Assembly: GCF_022479115.1 (NCBI RefSeq)
Contig: NZ_CP092497.1
Coordinates: 4,960,001-5,024,000, forward strand
Direction: 5' to 3'
Source: Amycolatopsis sp. EV170708-02-1
GTDB lineage: Bacteria > Actinomycetota > Actinomycetes > Mycobacteriales > Pseudonocardiaceae
DNA: 64,000 nucleotides
Shown: piece after piece, positions 17,869-26,255 of the stretch
How positions within the stretch are numbered: position 1 is the stretch's first letter
Layout: each line of letters begins with the position of its first letter
Notes under the pieces: model-generated
What the model was told of the DNA's origin: nothing
Database searches by the model: none
The model's input: only the letters and a program-made list of their open reading frames with translations
Position numbers and translations under genes: made by a program

Positions 17869-18600
17869 ATGAAATTCGCGATCATCGGCGGGACCGGGCT
17901 GATCGGTTCGCAGGTCGTGCGCAACCTGAACGAGGCAGGCCACGAAGCGGTGCCGCATTCGCCCTCCACCGGGGTCGACCTGCTCACCGGCCAGGGCCTG
18001 GACAGCGCGCTCGACGGCGCCGACGTGGTCGTCAACCTCACGAACTCGCCGACCTTCGACGACGCCTCCCCCGCGTTCTTCCGGACGTCGATGGACAATC
18101 TCGTCGCGGCCGCGAAGAAGGCGGGCACCGGGCACTTCGTGATCCTGTCGATCGTCGGCGTCGACCAGGTACCCGACCTCGACTACTACCGCGCGAAGAC
18201 CCTGCAGGAGGACATCCTCAAGGAGAGCGGTGTCCCCTACTCGATCGTCCGCGCCACGCAGTTCATGGAATTCGTCGACGCGGTGCTGTCCTGGACCTCC
18301 GACGAGAACGCGGTCCGCCTGCCCAGCACGCCGATCCAGCCGATCGCCGCGGCCGACGTCGCCGCCGCCGTTTCCGAGGTGTCGGCCGGGAAACCGCTGA
18401 ACGGCATCCTCGACGTGGGCGGCCCGGACGTCTACCCGCTGGCCGAACTGGGCCGGATCACCTTGTCCGCCAAGGGAGACACGCGTCCGGTGACCGTCGA
18501 CGAGACCGCGGGCATGTTCGCCGCGGTCAAGGGCGACGTGCTCACCACGAAGGACGGCGCCCGCATCGCCGCGACCCGCTACCTCGACTGGCTCAAGTAG
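17869..18600 (+). CDS. Atypical SDR / NAD(P)-binding protein (YbjT-like)
   Basis: 243 residues from the ATG of MKFAIIGGTGLIG. A GTG at 17827 keeps the frame open but lies within the operator and almost on the predicted transcription start. The Rossmann motif GGTGLIG is at the N-terminus. The rest is an atypical extended SDR (FVILSIVGVDQVP, YYRAKTLQEDIL, SIVRATQFMEF), as in nucleotide-sugar-epimerase-like redox proteins. It is controlled by the divergent Rrf2 regulator through two perfect operators, which suggests a role in oxidative, nitrosative or electrophile stress. The substrate is unknown. Confidence 0.9.
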   Translation: MKFAIIGGTGLIGSQVVRNLNEAGHEAVPHSPSTGVDLLTGQGLDSALDGADVVVNLTNSPTFDDASPAFFRTSMDNLVAAAKKAGTGHFVILSIVGVDQVPDLDYYRAKTLQEDILKESGVPYSIVRATQFMEFVDAVLSWTSDENAVRLPSTPIQPIAAADVAAAVSEVSAGKPLNGILDVGGPDVYPLAELGRITLSAKGDTRPVTVDETAGMFAAVKGDVLTTKDGARIAATRYLDWLK

Positions 18601-18640
18601 GCGTGCGCTGAAGGGAACCATGCCCGCATGTGACGCGACG

Positions 18641-18681
18641 AAAGGGCCCTTCGCCGCGTCGCATGCGGCGAAGGGCCCTTT
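18641..18681. terminator. Hairpin terminator, family B copy 1
   Basis: Perfect 17-bp arms (AAAGGGCCCTTCGCCGC and its complement) around a GTCGCAT loop, between the convergent SDR-like gene and glpD. Its loop and loop-closing CCGC/GCGG recur in the hairpin at 56221-56277 (loop GTCTGAT). Confidence 0.85.
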
Positions 18682-18691
18682 CAGCCCGCGA

Positions 18692-20386
18692 TCAGCTGGG
18701 CAGCAGCGCCGGAGCCGCGAGACGGCTGGCGTTCGCCGCCTCGTCGTCCGGCGCGGCCTGCGCGGAGCGTTCCGCCTCGACCCGCGCGAGGTAGTTGGCG
18801 ACCTCGCGTTCCTGCTTGTGCGAGTCCCAGCCCAGCAGCGGCGCCATCAGCCCGGCCACCACCGGCGCCGCGGTCACACCGCGATCCCGCTCCTCGATGG
18901 AGATCCGGGTACGCCGTGTCAGCACGTCCTCCAGGTGCAGCGCGCCTTCGTGGGAGACGGCGTAGACGACCTCCGCCTTCAGGTAGTCCGCGGTCCCCGG
19001 GATCGCTTCGCCCAGTTCGGGGCGTTCCGAGATCGACTCCAGGATGTCCTCGATCGCGGTGCCGTAGCGCTGGAGCAGGTGCTCGATGCGGGCGATGGGC
19101 AGCCCCGTGCGCTGCACGAGCGAGTGCCGCGCACCCCACAGCTCGTGGTACCCGGTCGCGCCGACGATCGGCAGCCGCTCGGTCCACGACGACGGCGCGG
19201 GGCGGCCGAGGTCCTCCACCGCGACGTCGACCGCGTCGGCGGCCATCACGCGGTACGTCGTGTACTTGCCGCCTGCCACGATCACCAGCCCCGGCACCGG
19301 ATGCGCCACGGCGTGTTCCCGCGACAGCTTCGTGGTCGAGGTCGCCTTCGCGGCCAGAAGCGGCCGAAGCCCGGCGTACACACCTTCGATGTCGTCGGCG
19401 GTGATCGGCGTGCGCAAGACGGCGTTGAGGTGATCGAGCACGTAATCGACATCCGCCTGGCTGGCCGCCGGGTGCTCGCGGTCGAGATCCCATTCGGTGT
19501 CGGTGGTGCCGACGATCCAGTGCCGTCCCCACGGGATGACGAACAGCACGCTCTTCTCGGTGCGCAGGATCAGCCCGGTGTCCAGGTCGATCTTCTCGCG
19601 CGGCACCACCAGGTGGATGCCCTTCGAAGCGCGCACGGTGAACGGCGCGGGGATGCCCGCCGCTTCGGCCATGTCGTCGCTCCACACGCCGGTGGCCGCG
19701 ACGACCGTCTTCGCCCGGACCTCGATCTCCGCACCGCTCTCGCGGTCGACGACCTTGGCTCCGACGACGCGTTCGCCGTCGCGGATCAGCGACGTGACCC
19801 GAGCGCGGGTGAGCACGGAAGCGCCCTGCTCCGCCGCGGTCCTCGCGATGGTCATCGTGTGGCGGGCGTCGTCGACCTGCGCGTCGTAGTACTGGATGGC
19901 GCCGATCAGGGCGTCGTCCGCGAGACCGGGAGCGACCTTGCCCGCACCGCGCTTCGACAGATGCCGGTGCCGCGGCAGGGCCCGCGCTCCGCCGAGGGTG
20001 TCGTACAGCGTGACACCCGCGCCGATGTAGCCGCGTTCCCAGACGCGATGCTTGAGCGGCACCAGGAACTTCACCGGCCGGACCAGATGCGGCGCGAGGG
20101 TCTGCAGCAGCAGGCTGCGTTCCTTCAGCGCCTCCCGGACCAGCTTGAAGTCCAGGTTCTCCAGGTAGCGCAGCCCACCGTGGATCAGCTTCGAAGACCG
20201 GCTCGACGTCCCGGCGGCGAAGTCGCGGGCCTCGACGAGCGCGACGGACAGTCCGCGCGACGCCGCGTCGAGGGCGACGCCGGCACCGGTCACTCCCCCG
20301 CCGACGACCAGCACGTCGATCTCCTCACGAGCGAGCTTGCGCAGCGTCTCGGCACGGTAGACCGGGGAAAGCGGTACGGATGTCAC
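18692..20386 (-). CDS. glpD: Glycerol-3-phosphate dehydrogenase, FAD-dependent
   Basis: 564 residues. The start is the GTG at 20386, exactly placed behind AGGAGGAACAAG; the open frame upstream is spurious. The FAD motif VVGGGVTGAGVALDAASRG is followed by the family motifs GTSSRSSKLIHGGLRYLE and GGKYTTYR. It oxidises sn-glycerol 3-phosphate to dihydroxyacetone phosphate at the membrane, passing electrons to quinone. It is the last gene of the glpF-glpK-glpD operon, 23 bp after glpK. Expression should follow glycerol through the IclR-type regulator next to glpF. Confidence 0.96.
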   Translation of the reverse strand: MTSVPLSPVYRAETLRKLAREEIDVLVVGGGVTGAGVALDAASRGLSVALVEARDFAAGTSSRSSKLIHGGLRYLENLDFKLVREALKERSLLLQTLAPHLVRPVKFLVPLKHRVWERGYIGAGVTLYDTLGGARALPRHRHLSKRGAGKVAPGLADDALIGAIQYYDAQVDDARHTMTIARTAAEQGASVLTRARVTSLIRDGERVVGAKVVDRESGAEIEVRAKTVVAATGVWSDDMAEAAGIPAPFTVRASKGIHLVVPREKIDLDTGLILRTEKSVLFVIPWGRHWIVGTTDTEWDLDREHPAASQADVDYVLDHLNAVLRTPITADDIEGVYAGLRPLLAAKATSTTKLSREHAVAHPVPGLVIVAGGKYTTYRVMAADAVDVAVEDLGRPAPSSWTERLPIVGATGYHELWGARHSLVQRTGLPIARIEHLLQRYGTAIEDILESISERPELGEAIPGTADYLKAEVVYAVSHEGALHLEDVLTRRTRISIEERDRGVTAAPVVAGLMAPLLGWDSHKQEREVANYLARVEAERSAQAAPDDEAANASRLAAPALLPS

Positions 20387-20409
20387 CTTGTTCCTCCTGT
20401 TCATCGGGC

Positions 20410-21927
20410 TCACTCGACCTCGACCCAGTCCAGCGTGCGGCCGACGGCCTTCTGCCAGCCCGCGTAGCCCTCGGCGCGCTGTTCGTCCGTCCACGACGGC
20501 TCCCAGCGCTTGTCCTCGTTCCAGTTCTGTTCCAGCTCGTCGGTGCTCTTCCAGAACCCGACGGCGAGCCCGGCCGCGTAGGCGGCGCCGAGCGCGGTGG
20601 TCTCCGCGACGACCGGCTTCGACACCGGCACACCGAGGATGTCGGCCTGCAGCTGCATGCACAGTTCGTTCGCGGTCACGCCACCGTCCACACGCAACAC
20701 GTCGAGCGTGACGCCGGAGTCGTTCTGCATGGCCTCGACGACGTCGCGGGTCTGATAGCAGATCGCTTCGAGGGTCGCCCGCGCCAGATGCGCGTTGGTG
20801 GTGGCTCGGGTGAGGCCGACGATCGCGCCGCGCGCGTCGGAACGCCAGTACGGGGCGAAAAGCCCGGAGAACGCGGGGACGAAGTAGACGCCGCCGTTGT
20901 CCTCGACCTGCCGCGCGAGGCTCTCGCTCTGGGACGCGCCGCTGATGATGCCCAGCTGGTCGCGCAGCCACTGCACGGCGGAACCCGTGACGGCGATGGA
21001 GCCCTCCAGCGCGTACACCGGCTTCTCGTCGCCGAACTGGTAGGCCAGCGTCGTGAGCAGACCGTGCTTCGACCGCACGACCTCGTGCCCGGTGTTGAGG
21101 AGCAGGAAGTTGCCGGTGCCGTAGGTGTTCTTGGCCTCGCCGGGGCGGAAGCACACCTGGCCGACGGTCGCGGCCTGCTGGTCGCCGAGCACGCCGGTGA
21201 TGGCGACCTCGCCGCCGAGCGGGCCGTCCGCGCGAGTCACGCCGAAGCGGCCGTTGTTCGACGACGGCGCGATCGACGGCAGCATCTGCTTGGGGACGCC
21301 GAAGAACGACAGCAGTTCGTCGTCCCACTCCAGCGTTTCCAGGTCCATGAGCATGGTGCGCGACGCGTTGGTCGGATCCGTCACGTGCACGCCGCCGTCG
21401 GGCCCGCCGGTGAGGTTCCAGATGAGCCAGGTGTCGGTGGTGCCGAAGAGCGCGTCACCCTTTTCGGCGTCTTCGCGGACGCCTTCGACGTTCTCCAGGA
21501 TCCACTGCAGCTTGCCGCCGGAGAAGTAGGTAGCGGGCGGGAGACCGGCCTTGCGCCGGATGACGTCACCCTTGCCCTCGCGTTCCAGCGCCGAGGCGAT
21601 CCGGTCGGTCCGGGTGTCCTGCCACACGATGGCGTTGCAGTACGGGCGCCCGGTGCGGCGGTTCCACACGACGGTGGTCTCACGCTGGTTGGTGATGCCG
21701 AGCGACGCGAGGTCGGCGGCGGTCAGTTTCGCCTTGTTGAGCGCGGTGGCGATGACCGAGCGGGTCCGTTCCCAGATCTCGGTCGCGTCGTGTTCGACCC
21801 AGCCCGGCTTCGGGAGGATCTGCTCGTGCTCGAGCTGGTGGCGGGCGATCTCGTTGCCGCCGTGGTCGAAGATCATGAAGCGCGTGCTGGTGGTGCCCTG
21901 GTCGACGGCGCCGATGTAGTCAGGCAT
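20410..21927 (-). CDS. glpK: Glycerol kinase
   Basis: 505 residues, ATG behind GAGAGGG. It is FGGY-family throughout: [13 protein letters not shown] at the N-terminus, [22 protein letters not shown], the [13 protein letters not shown] region, [11 protein letters not shown] and the C-terminal [16 protein letters not shown]. It phosphorylates glycerol, trapping what GlpF admits. It is the middle gene of the glp operon, 13 bp from glpF and 23 bp from glpD. A second, fused kinase is encoded at 23695-25647. This one has normal length and no extra domain. Confidence 0.97.
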   Translation of the reverse strand: MPDYIGAVDQGTTSTRFMIFDHGGNEIARHQLEHEQILPKPGWVEHDATEIWERTRSVIATALNKAKLTAADLASLGITNQRETTVVWNRRTGRPYCNAIVWQDTRTDRIASALEREGKGDVIRRKAGLPPATYFSGGKLQWILENVEGVREDAEKGDALFGTTDTWLIWNLTGGPDGGVHVTDPTNASRTMLMDLETLEWDDELLSFFGVPKQMLPSIAPSSNNGRFGVTRADGPLGGEVAITGVLGDQQAATVGQVCFRPGEAKNTYGTGNFLLLNTGHEVVRSKHGLLTTLAYQFGDEKPVYALEGSIAVTGSAVQWLRDQLGIISGASQSESLARQVEDNGGVYFVPAFSGLFAPYWRSDARGAIVGLTRATTNAHLARATLEAICYQTRDVVEAMQNDSGVTLDVLRVDGGVTANELCMQLQADILGVPVSKPVVAETTALGAAYAAGLAVGFWKSTDELEQNWNEDKRWEPSWTDEQRAEGYAGWQKAVGRTLDWVEVE

Positions 21928-21940
21928 GATTTCCCTCTCT

Positions 21941-22762
21941 TTAAGCAACGCGCTCGATGTCTTTGGCGGGCAAGGCTTCCGGCGCCGGTTCGGCGGGCAG
22001 GTAACGCTCGATGAAGAACTTGTAGATCGCCCCGCCGATGACCGCGCCGATCACCGGGGCCACGATCGGGATCCACCAGTACGGATAGCCGTATTGGTCG
22101 GTGAACGCGGTGTCGTAGCCGGTGAGCCAGGACATCAGCCGCGGGCCGAAGTCGCGGGCGGGGTTGATCGCGTAGCCGGCGTTGGTGCCCCAGGCCATGC
22201 CGATCGCGACCACGAGGAAGCCGACGACGACCGGGGCGAGGTTCGCGGCGGGCGCGGTGTTGCGGAGGTCGGTGATGGCGAAGATCACCAAAGCCAGAAT
22301 CGCGGTCCCGATGATCTGGTCCCGAAAAGCGCCCCAGTCACCCACCGGCAGGGTTCCGTTACCCGGAAGAGTGGAGAACACGCCCTGGGTCTTGATCGTC
22401 AGGCCGGGGTCCGCGGCGTTGAGCACCTCGGTGTAGTTCCAGCGCACCAGCAGCGCACCGAGGAACGCGCCGGCGGTCTGCGCCAAGGCGTACGGGGCGA
22501 CCTTGCGCCACGAGAAGCCCTTGAACACCGCGAGCGCCACGGTGACGGCGGGGTTCAGATGCGCGCCACTGATCCGTGAAGCCACGTAGATACCCAGCGT
22601 GACACCGATTCCCCACGCCCACGCGATGCTGTCGTGGTCCCCGATGCCCGCGGCGACGACTTGAGCCACCACCCCGCAACCGAACAGGATGAGGATCATC
22701 GTCCCGACGAACTCCGCCGCCAGTTCGCCCGCCAGTCCGCGAGCCTTGAGGTTTCGCACCAT
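21941..22762 (-). CDS. glpF: Glycerol facilitator (aquaglyceroporin)
   Basis: 273 residues from an ATG with GGAGGAAGCA upstream; an earlier in-frame start at 22831 has no ribosome site. Six transmembrane segments are evident, with the two half-helix motifs [10 protein letters not shown] and [11 protein letters not shown]. The Asp after the second NPAR is the mark of glycerol-conducting GlpF-type channels rather than water-specific AqpZ. First gene of the glpFKD operon, divergent from the IclR-type regulator. Confidence 0.96.
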   Translation of the reverse strand: MVRNLKARGLAGELAAEFVGTMILILFGCGVVAQVVAAGIGDHDSIAWAWGIGVTLGIYVASRISGAHLNPAVTVALAVFKGFSWRKVAPYALAQTAGAFLGALLVRWNYTEVLNAADPGLTIKTQGVFSTLPGNGTLPVGDWGAFRDQIIGTAILALVIFAITDLRNTAPAANLAPVVVGFLVVAIGMAWGTNAGYAINPARDFGPRLMSWLTGYDTAFTDQYGYPYWWIPIVAPVIGAVIGGAIYKFFIERYLPAEPAPEALPAKDIERVA

Positions 22763-22840
22763 TGCTTCCTCCACAAAGGACACCGTTGCCCTGTTGAGGC
22801 CGAAGTTAAGTTCGCGGAAACCCGGGGTCAACGGACGCCG

Positions 22841-22885
22841 GTCGGCATTGTCGAACGCCCGGAGACGATGTTCGACATTGTCGAA
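22841..22885. promoter_or_regulatory. Two tandem operators for the GylR/IclR-type regulator
   Basis: A perfect palindrome TTCGACA-T-TGTCGAA lies at 22871-22885. An imperfect copy, GTCGGCATTGTCGAA (13 of 15 matches), is at 22841-22855. Their centres are 30 bp apart, near three helical turns. Both sit in the 151-bp gap between glpF and the regulator and so can control both directions. Confidence 0.72.
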
Positions 22886-22913
22886 TCAGGGCCGGTCGGG
22901 CTACGGTTGGGCC

Positions 22914-23681
22914 GTGCCCGGTCCGATCCAGTCCATCGAGCGCGCCGCCGCGATCCTGCGGTTGCTGGCGCGCGGTTCAGGCCGTCTCGGGGTCGGCGAG
23001 ATCGCCGATTCCCTCGAACTCGCCAAGGGAACCGCGCACGGGATCCTCCGTACCCTGCAAGGGGTCGGCTTTGTCGAACAAGACCGCGACACCGGGAAAT
23101 ACCAACTGGGCGCGGCGCTCCTGCACCTCGGCACGAGCTACCTCGACGTCAACGAACTCCGCTCCCGCGCGATCAACTGGGCCGACGCGCTGGCCGCGCG
23201 CAGCGGCGAGGCCGTCCGGATCGGCGCCCCGCTGGAGGGCCGGGTCCTGGTGGTGCACCACGTGTTCCGACCCGACGACAGCCTGCAGACGCTCGACGTC
23301 GGCACGCTTCTGCCGTTGCACGCGACGGCGCTCGGAAAAGTCCTTCTGGCCTACGACACCGGTCTCGTGGCATCGTTGCGCACCGGCGGGCCGGAGGCCT
23401 ACACCCGCCGGACCCTGGTCACCCAGACCGCGATCAAACGCGCCTGTGGCAAGGTGCGCGAGGCGGGCTGGGCGAGCGAGAACGGCGAGATGATCACCGG
23501 CGAGGCCGGGATAGCCGCGCCGATCCGCGGCCACGGCGGCATCGTGGTCGGCGCGATCGGGGTCTCCGGCGCGGCGGAACGGATCTGTGAAGCCGACGGC
23601 AGCCCGATCCCGCGGCTGCTCGGCCACGTGCGCGACGCGGCACGGGCGGTCTCCCGCGATCTCGGCGCGTCCCGATGGTGA
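22914..23681 (+). CDS. IclR-family regulator of glycerol genes (GylR-like)
   Basis: 255 residues from a GTG ([18 protein letters not shown]). The ORF is open far upstream, but that part covers the operators. The N-terminal winged HTH ([20 protein letters not shown]) and C-terminal IclR effector domain ([28 protein letters not shown]) are complete. Streptomyces GylR, of the same family and position, represses glycerol genes and is induced by glycerol or glycerol 3-phosphate. I infer the same here. The next gene, a second glycerol kinase, begins 13 bp after the stop and is cotranscribed. No good ribosome site precedes the start, so the transcript may be nearly leaderless. Confidence 0.92.
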   Translation: MPGPIQSIERAAAILRLLARGSGRLGVGEIADSLELAKGTAHGILRTLQGVGFVEQDRDTGKYQLGAALLHLGTSYLDVNELRSRAINWADALAARSGEAVRIGAPLEGRVLVVHHVFRPDDSLQTLDVGTLLPLHATALGKVLLAYDTGLVASLRTGGPEAYTRRTLVTQTAIKRACGKVREAGWASENGEMITGEAGIAAPIRGHGGIVVGAIGVSGAAERICEADGSPIPRLLGHVRDAARAVSRDLGASRW

Positions 23682-23694
23682 TGGAGGTGCTCGC

Positions 23695-25647
23695 GTGGTC
23701 CAGCGCTACGTGATGTCGATCGATCAGGGCACCACCTCGACACGGTGCATCCTGTTCGACGCGCGCGGCAGGCTGGTGTCGGTCGCGCAGCGCGAACACC
23801 AGCAGCATTTCCCGCGGCCCGGCTGGGTCGAACACGACGCGACGGAGATCTGGCGCAACGTCGGCCGGATCGTGCCGCAGGCGCTGGCCGACGCCGGCGT
23901 CGACGCCGCGCAGGTGGTCGGCCTCGGCATCGCGAACCAGCGCGAGACGACGGTGCTGTGGGACAGGCACACCGGCAACCCCGTCGGGCGCGCGATCGTC
24001 TGGCAGGACACCCGCACCGACGCGATGCTCGAACACCTCGCCCGCGAGCCGGGCGCGGACCGCGTCCGGCGGCTGTGCGGACTTCCGCTGGCCACGTACT
24101 TCTCCGCACCCCGCATCCGGTGGATGCTCGAACGGACCCCTGGCCTGCGGGAACGCGCCGAGCGCGGCGACGTCCTGTTCGGGACGGTGGAGAGCTGGCT
24201 GATCTGGAACCTGACCGGCGGACCCGAGGGCGGCGTCCACGTCACCGACGTCACCAACGCCTCGCGCACCATGCTGATGAACCTGCGGACGCTGTCGTGG
24301 GACGACGAACTGCTGGACTTCTTCGACGTCCCGCGCGCCATGCTGCCGGAGATCCGCCCGTCGACCGAGGTGTACGGGACGACGTCACGGGTGGTTCCGG
24401 GCATCCGGATCGCGGCGGCGCTCGGCGACCAGCAGGCGGCGTTGTTCGGCCAGACCTGCTTCGCGCCCGGCGAGGCGAAGTGCACGTACGGAACCGGCAG
24501 CTTCCTGCTGCTCAACACCGGCCCGACGCCGGTGCTTTCGACCCACGGCATGCTGACCACCGTCGGCTTCAAGATCGGCGACGAACCCGCCGTGTACGCA
24601 CTCGAAGGGTCGATCGCGGTCACCGGATCGCTGGTGCAGTGGTTCCGCGACGGGCTCGAACTGATCGGCAGCGCGCCCGAGATCGAGACGCTGGCGCGGA
24701 CGGTGGAGGACAACGGCGGCTGCTACATCGTGCCCGCCTTCTCGGGCCTGTTCGCGCCGCACTGGCACAGCGAGGCGCGCGGCGTGATCGCCGGGCTGAC
24801 GTCGTACATCACCAAGGGACACCTGGCCAGAGCCGTGCTGGAGGCGACGGGCTGGCAGACCCGCGAGGTGGTCGACGCGATGAACGCCGATTCCGGGCTC
24901 GCGCTGTCGACGCTCAAGGTGGACGGCGGGATGACCGCCGACAACCTGCTGATGCAGTTCGTCGCCGACGTCCTCGACGTACCGGTGGTGCGCCCGATGG
25001 TCGCGGAGACGGTGTCGCTCGGCGCGGCGTACGCGGCCGGGTTGTCGGTCGGTTACTGGCCCGACCTGGAGGGTCTGCGCCGGAACTGGCACCGCGCCGG
25101 GCAGTGGCTGCCGACGATGGACCCCGCCCGCCGCGACAGTGAGTACTCGCATTGGCGCCAGGCCGTGGAGCTGACGTTCGGCTGGATGCGCCCCGGCCCG
25201 ACGGCCGCTCCCCCGGGCTCCGACCTGGTCGAGGTCGTCCTGGCCGATCACCGCCGGATCGAACAGCTGTTCCGCGACCTGCGCAACGACGAGGCCGACC
25301 GTCCGGCGCTGATCGCGGAGCTCTCGGCGTCCTTGGTCGCCCACGCGACCGCGACGGAGCGGATCGTCCGTCCCGATGCGACGGAGAGCGGGCTCGCGGA
25401 CGAGCTGCTGGCCGTACTGGAGTCCGCCGACTCCGAAAAGGCGTTGGCGGCGCTGGAGAATTCGGTGGACGCGCATATCCGCGCCGAGGAACGCGGGCTG
25501 CTGAACGAACTCCGGCGCACACTGTCCACTTCGGATCGCACCGGCCTCGGCCGGGCGTTCGTGGCCGAGCGGCAGCGGCAGCTGGACCTCGGCTGCGGCT
25601 CCGCCGCGCACGTCCGCGAGCAAGGTTCCCGGCTGCGCCTCTCGTGA
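23695..25647 (+). CDS. Glycerol kinase fused to a hemerythrin-like (HHE) domain
   Basis: 650 residues, GTG start with GGAGG seven bases upstream. Residues 1-505 are a full glycerol kinase ([58 protein letters not shown]). About 145 residues follow with a helical HHE pattern: Asp518-His519, His550 with Glu555, and His594-Ile-Arg-Ala-Glu598 (HxxxE). The first HxxxE has Thr554 at the usual Glu ligand position, so the metal site may be altered. HHE domains bind di-iron and sense O2, NO or oxidants; here the domain could tune kinase activity by redox state (inference). The gene is downstream of the GylR-like regulator, opposite glpFKD, making this genome's second kinase. The 3' gap to the leader peptide promoter is very short. 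Confidence 0.92.
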   Translation: MVQRYVMSIDQGTTSTRCILFDARGRLVSVAQREHQQHFPRPGWVEHDATEIWRNVGRIVPQALADAGVDAAQVVGLGIANQRETTVLWDRHTGNPVGRAIVWQDTRTDAMLEHLAREPGADRVRRLCGLPLATYFSAPRIRWMLERTPGLRERAERGDVLFGTVESWLIWNLTGGPEGGVHVTDVTNASRTMLMNLRTLSWDDELLDFFDVPRAMLPEIRPSTEVYGTTSRVVPGIRIAAALGDQQAALFGQTCFAPGEAKCTYGTGSFLLLNTGPTPVLSTHGMLTTVGFKIGDEPAVYALEGSIAVTGSLVQWFRDGLELIGSAPEIETLARTVEDNGGCYIVPAFSGLFAPHWHSEARGVIAGLTSYITKGHLARAVLEATGWQTREVVDAMNADSGLALSTLKVDGGMTADNLLMQFVADVLDVPVVRPMVAETVSLGAAYAAGLSVGYWPDLEGLRRNWHRAGQWLPTMDPARRDSEYSHWRQAVELTFGWMRPGPTAAPPGSDLVEVVLADHRRIEQLFRDLRNDEADRPALIAELSASLVAHATATERIVRPDATESGLADELLAVLESADSEKALAALENSVDAHIRAEERGLLNELRRTLSTSDRTGLGRAFVAERQRQLDLGCGSAAHVREQGSRLRLS

Positions 25648-25652
25648 CGTGC

Positions 25653-25658
25653 TAGCCT
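25653..25658 (+). promoter_or_regulatory. -10 element for the leader/ACT transcript
   Basis: TAGCCT, located so that transcription should begin at about 25665, the first base of a GTG codon. This is the usual arrangement of an actinobacterial leaderless mRNA. Confidence 0.55.
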
Positions 25659-25664
25659 GTCGCC

Positions 25665-25706
25665 GTGCGCCGCTTGGACCGACTCGTAGTCGAGCGCGCC
25701 GGCTGA
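25665..25706 (+). CDS. Putative leaderless leader peptide, 13 residues
   Basis: GTG at the predicted transcription start encodes MRRLDRLVVERAG and ends in TGA at 25704-25706. It is too short for ordinary gene finding. The stop codon lies just after the left arm of a strong GC hairpin (25694-25703 with 25715-25724), so a ribosome on the peptide would block that hairpin. The peptide is rich in Arg, Leu and Val, which suggests branched-chain or arginine control, but I cannot decide. It probably attenuates the ACT-like gene at 25807. Confidence 0.5.
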   Translation: MRRLDRLVVERAG

Positions 25707-25767
25707 GCCAGGTCGCCGGCGCGCAGTCCGGCGACCCCTCGATACGGGGCATCTCCCGGGACCTGGC
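25694..25767 (+). ncRNA. Structured 5' leader with mutually exclusive hairpins
   Basis: Hairpin A pairs GCGCGCCGGC (25694-25703) with GCCGGCGCGC (25715-25724). Hairpin B pairs GTCGCCGG (25712-25719) with CCGGCGAC (25728-25735). The two share strand 25712-25724, so only one can form. An outer stem, GCCAGGTC (25707-25714) with GACCTGGC (25760-25767), closes over hairpin B and a CCCC/GGGG hairpin (25735-25738/25746-25749), giving a multi-stem junction. The shape recalls attenuators and small riboswitches. I could not match it to a known class. Confidence 0.55.
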
Positions 25768-25806
25768 CCTCCATGGCGTGTCAGTTTCCCGCCTTTGGAG
25801 ACCACG

Positions 25807-26076
25807 ATGTCGATCACCGCTTTCCAGGTTCCCGCCCCTCGCTCGTCCATGCTGGTCCGCCGCCGGATCGCCACGTACTTCGTCGGCGGTGTCGAACAGA
25901 TCCCCGCCCTGCTCGAAGCGCTCGGCTGCCTGGTCCACGACCTGTCCGTCGACGTCCGCGACGGCGTCCGGGAAAGCACCATGACCTGCGCCGTCCTGAT
26001 CGACACGGCCGAGATCGAGCCGCTGCTGGACAGGCTGCGCGACCTGACCTCGGTCGTCTCGTCGGAACTGGTCTGA
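25807..26076 (+). CDS. Small ACT-like domain protein
   Basis: 89 residues, ATG behind GGAG. Strand-helix-strand spacing (RRRIATYFVGGVEQIP, LEALGCLVHDLSVDV, TMTCAVLIDTAEI, LLDRLRDLTSVVSS) resembles a single ACT domain such as the regulatory half of acetolactate synthase small subunits. ACT domains bind amino acids and control partner enzymes. There is no enzyme next to it, so it would act in trans or as a stand-alone sensor. It is preceded by a putative leader peptide and alternative hairpins, and followed by a family A palindrome. The family call is tentative. Confidence 0.7.
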   Translation: MSITAFQVPAPRSSMLVRRRIATYFVGGVEQIPALLEALGCLVHDLSVDVRDGVRESTMTCAVLIDTAEIEPLLDRLRDLTSVVSSELV

Positions 26077-26094
26077 CGGGGTGCGCCACCTCTC

Positions 26095-26146
26095 GACCTC
26101 GTGAGTGTTCAGGACGGTTAGAACCGTCCTGAACACTCACGAGGTC
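26095..26146. repeat. Intergenic palindrome, family A copy 2
   Basis: Perfect 25-bp arms around AG. It keeps the outer CTCGTGAGTG and inner AGGACGGTT of copy 1, but the middle of the left arm is TTC instead of GCG, with the right arm changed to match. It sits after the ACT-like gene and before the phosphatase promoter, in the position of a terminator. Confidence 0.85.
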
Positions 26147-26220
26147 GGCGCTAAGTCCCCTATGCCCGAAGTCACTTGCACGGTTCCATGCAGCCGGTCA
26201 TCCAGCGACCATCAGCCTCT

Positions 26221-26248
26221 TGACTTAGTTAAGAAGCCTTCTTAACTT
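26221..26248 (+). promoter_or_regulatory. Promoter overlapped by an AT-rich 21-bp palindrome
   Basis: AGTTAAGAAG-C-CTTCTTAACT (26228-26248) is a perfect palindrome, unusually AT-rich for this genome. It covers the spacer and -10 of a TTGACT (26221-26226) / TTAACT (26243-26248) promoter. The expected transcript starts at about the ATG (26256), with no ribosome site, so translation is probably leaderless. An unidentified repressor should bind here. Confidence 0.65.
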
Positions 26249-26255
26249 CGATTTC

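Noticed and set aside
25707..25767. Possible SAM-type riboswitch
   Set aside because: An 8-bp outer stem, a GGCGACC segment and CCCGGG recall SAM-I/IV motifs, but the required K-turn and conserved core are not all present. Kept only as an unclassified structured leader.
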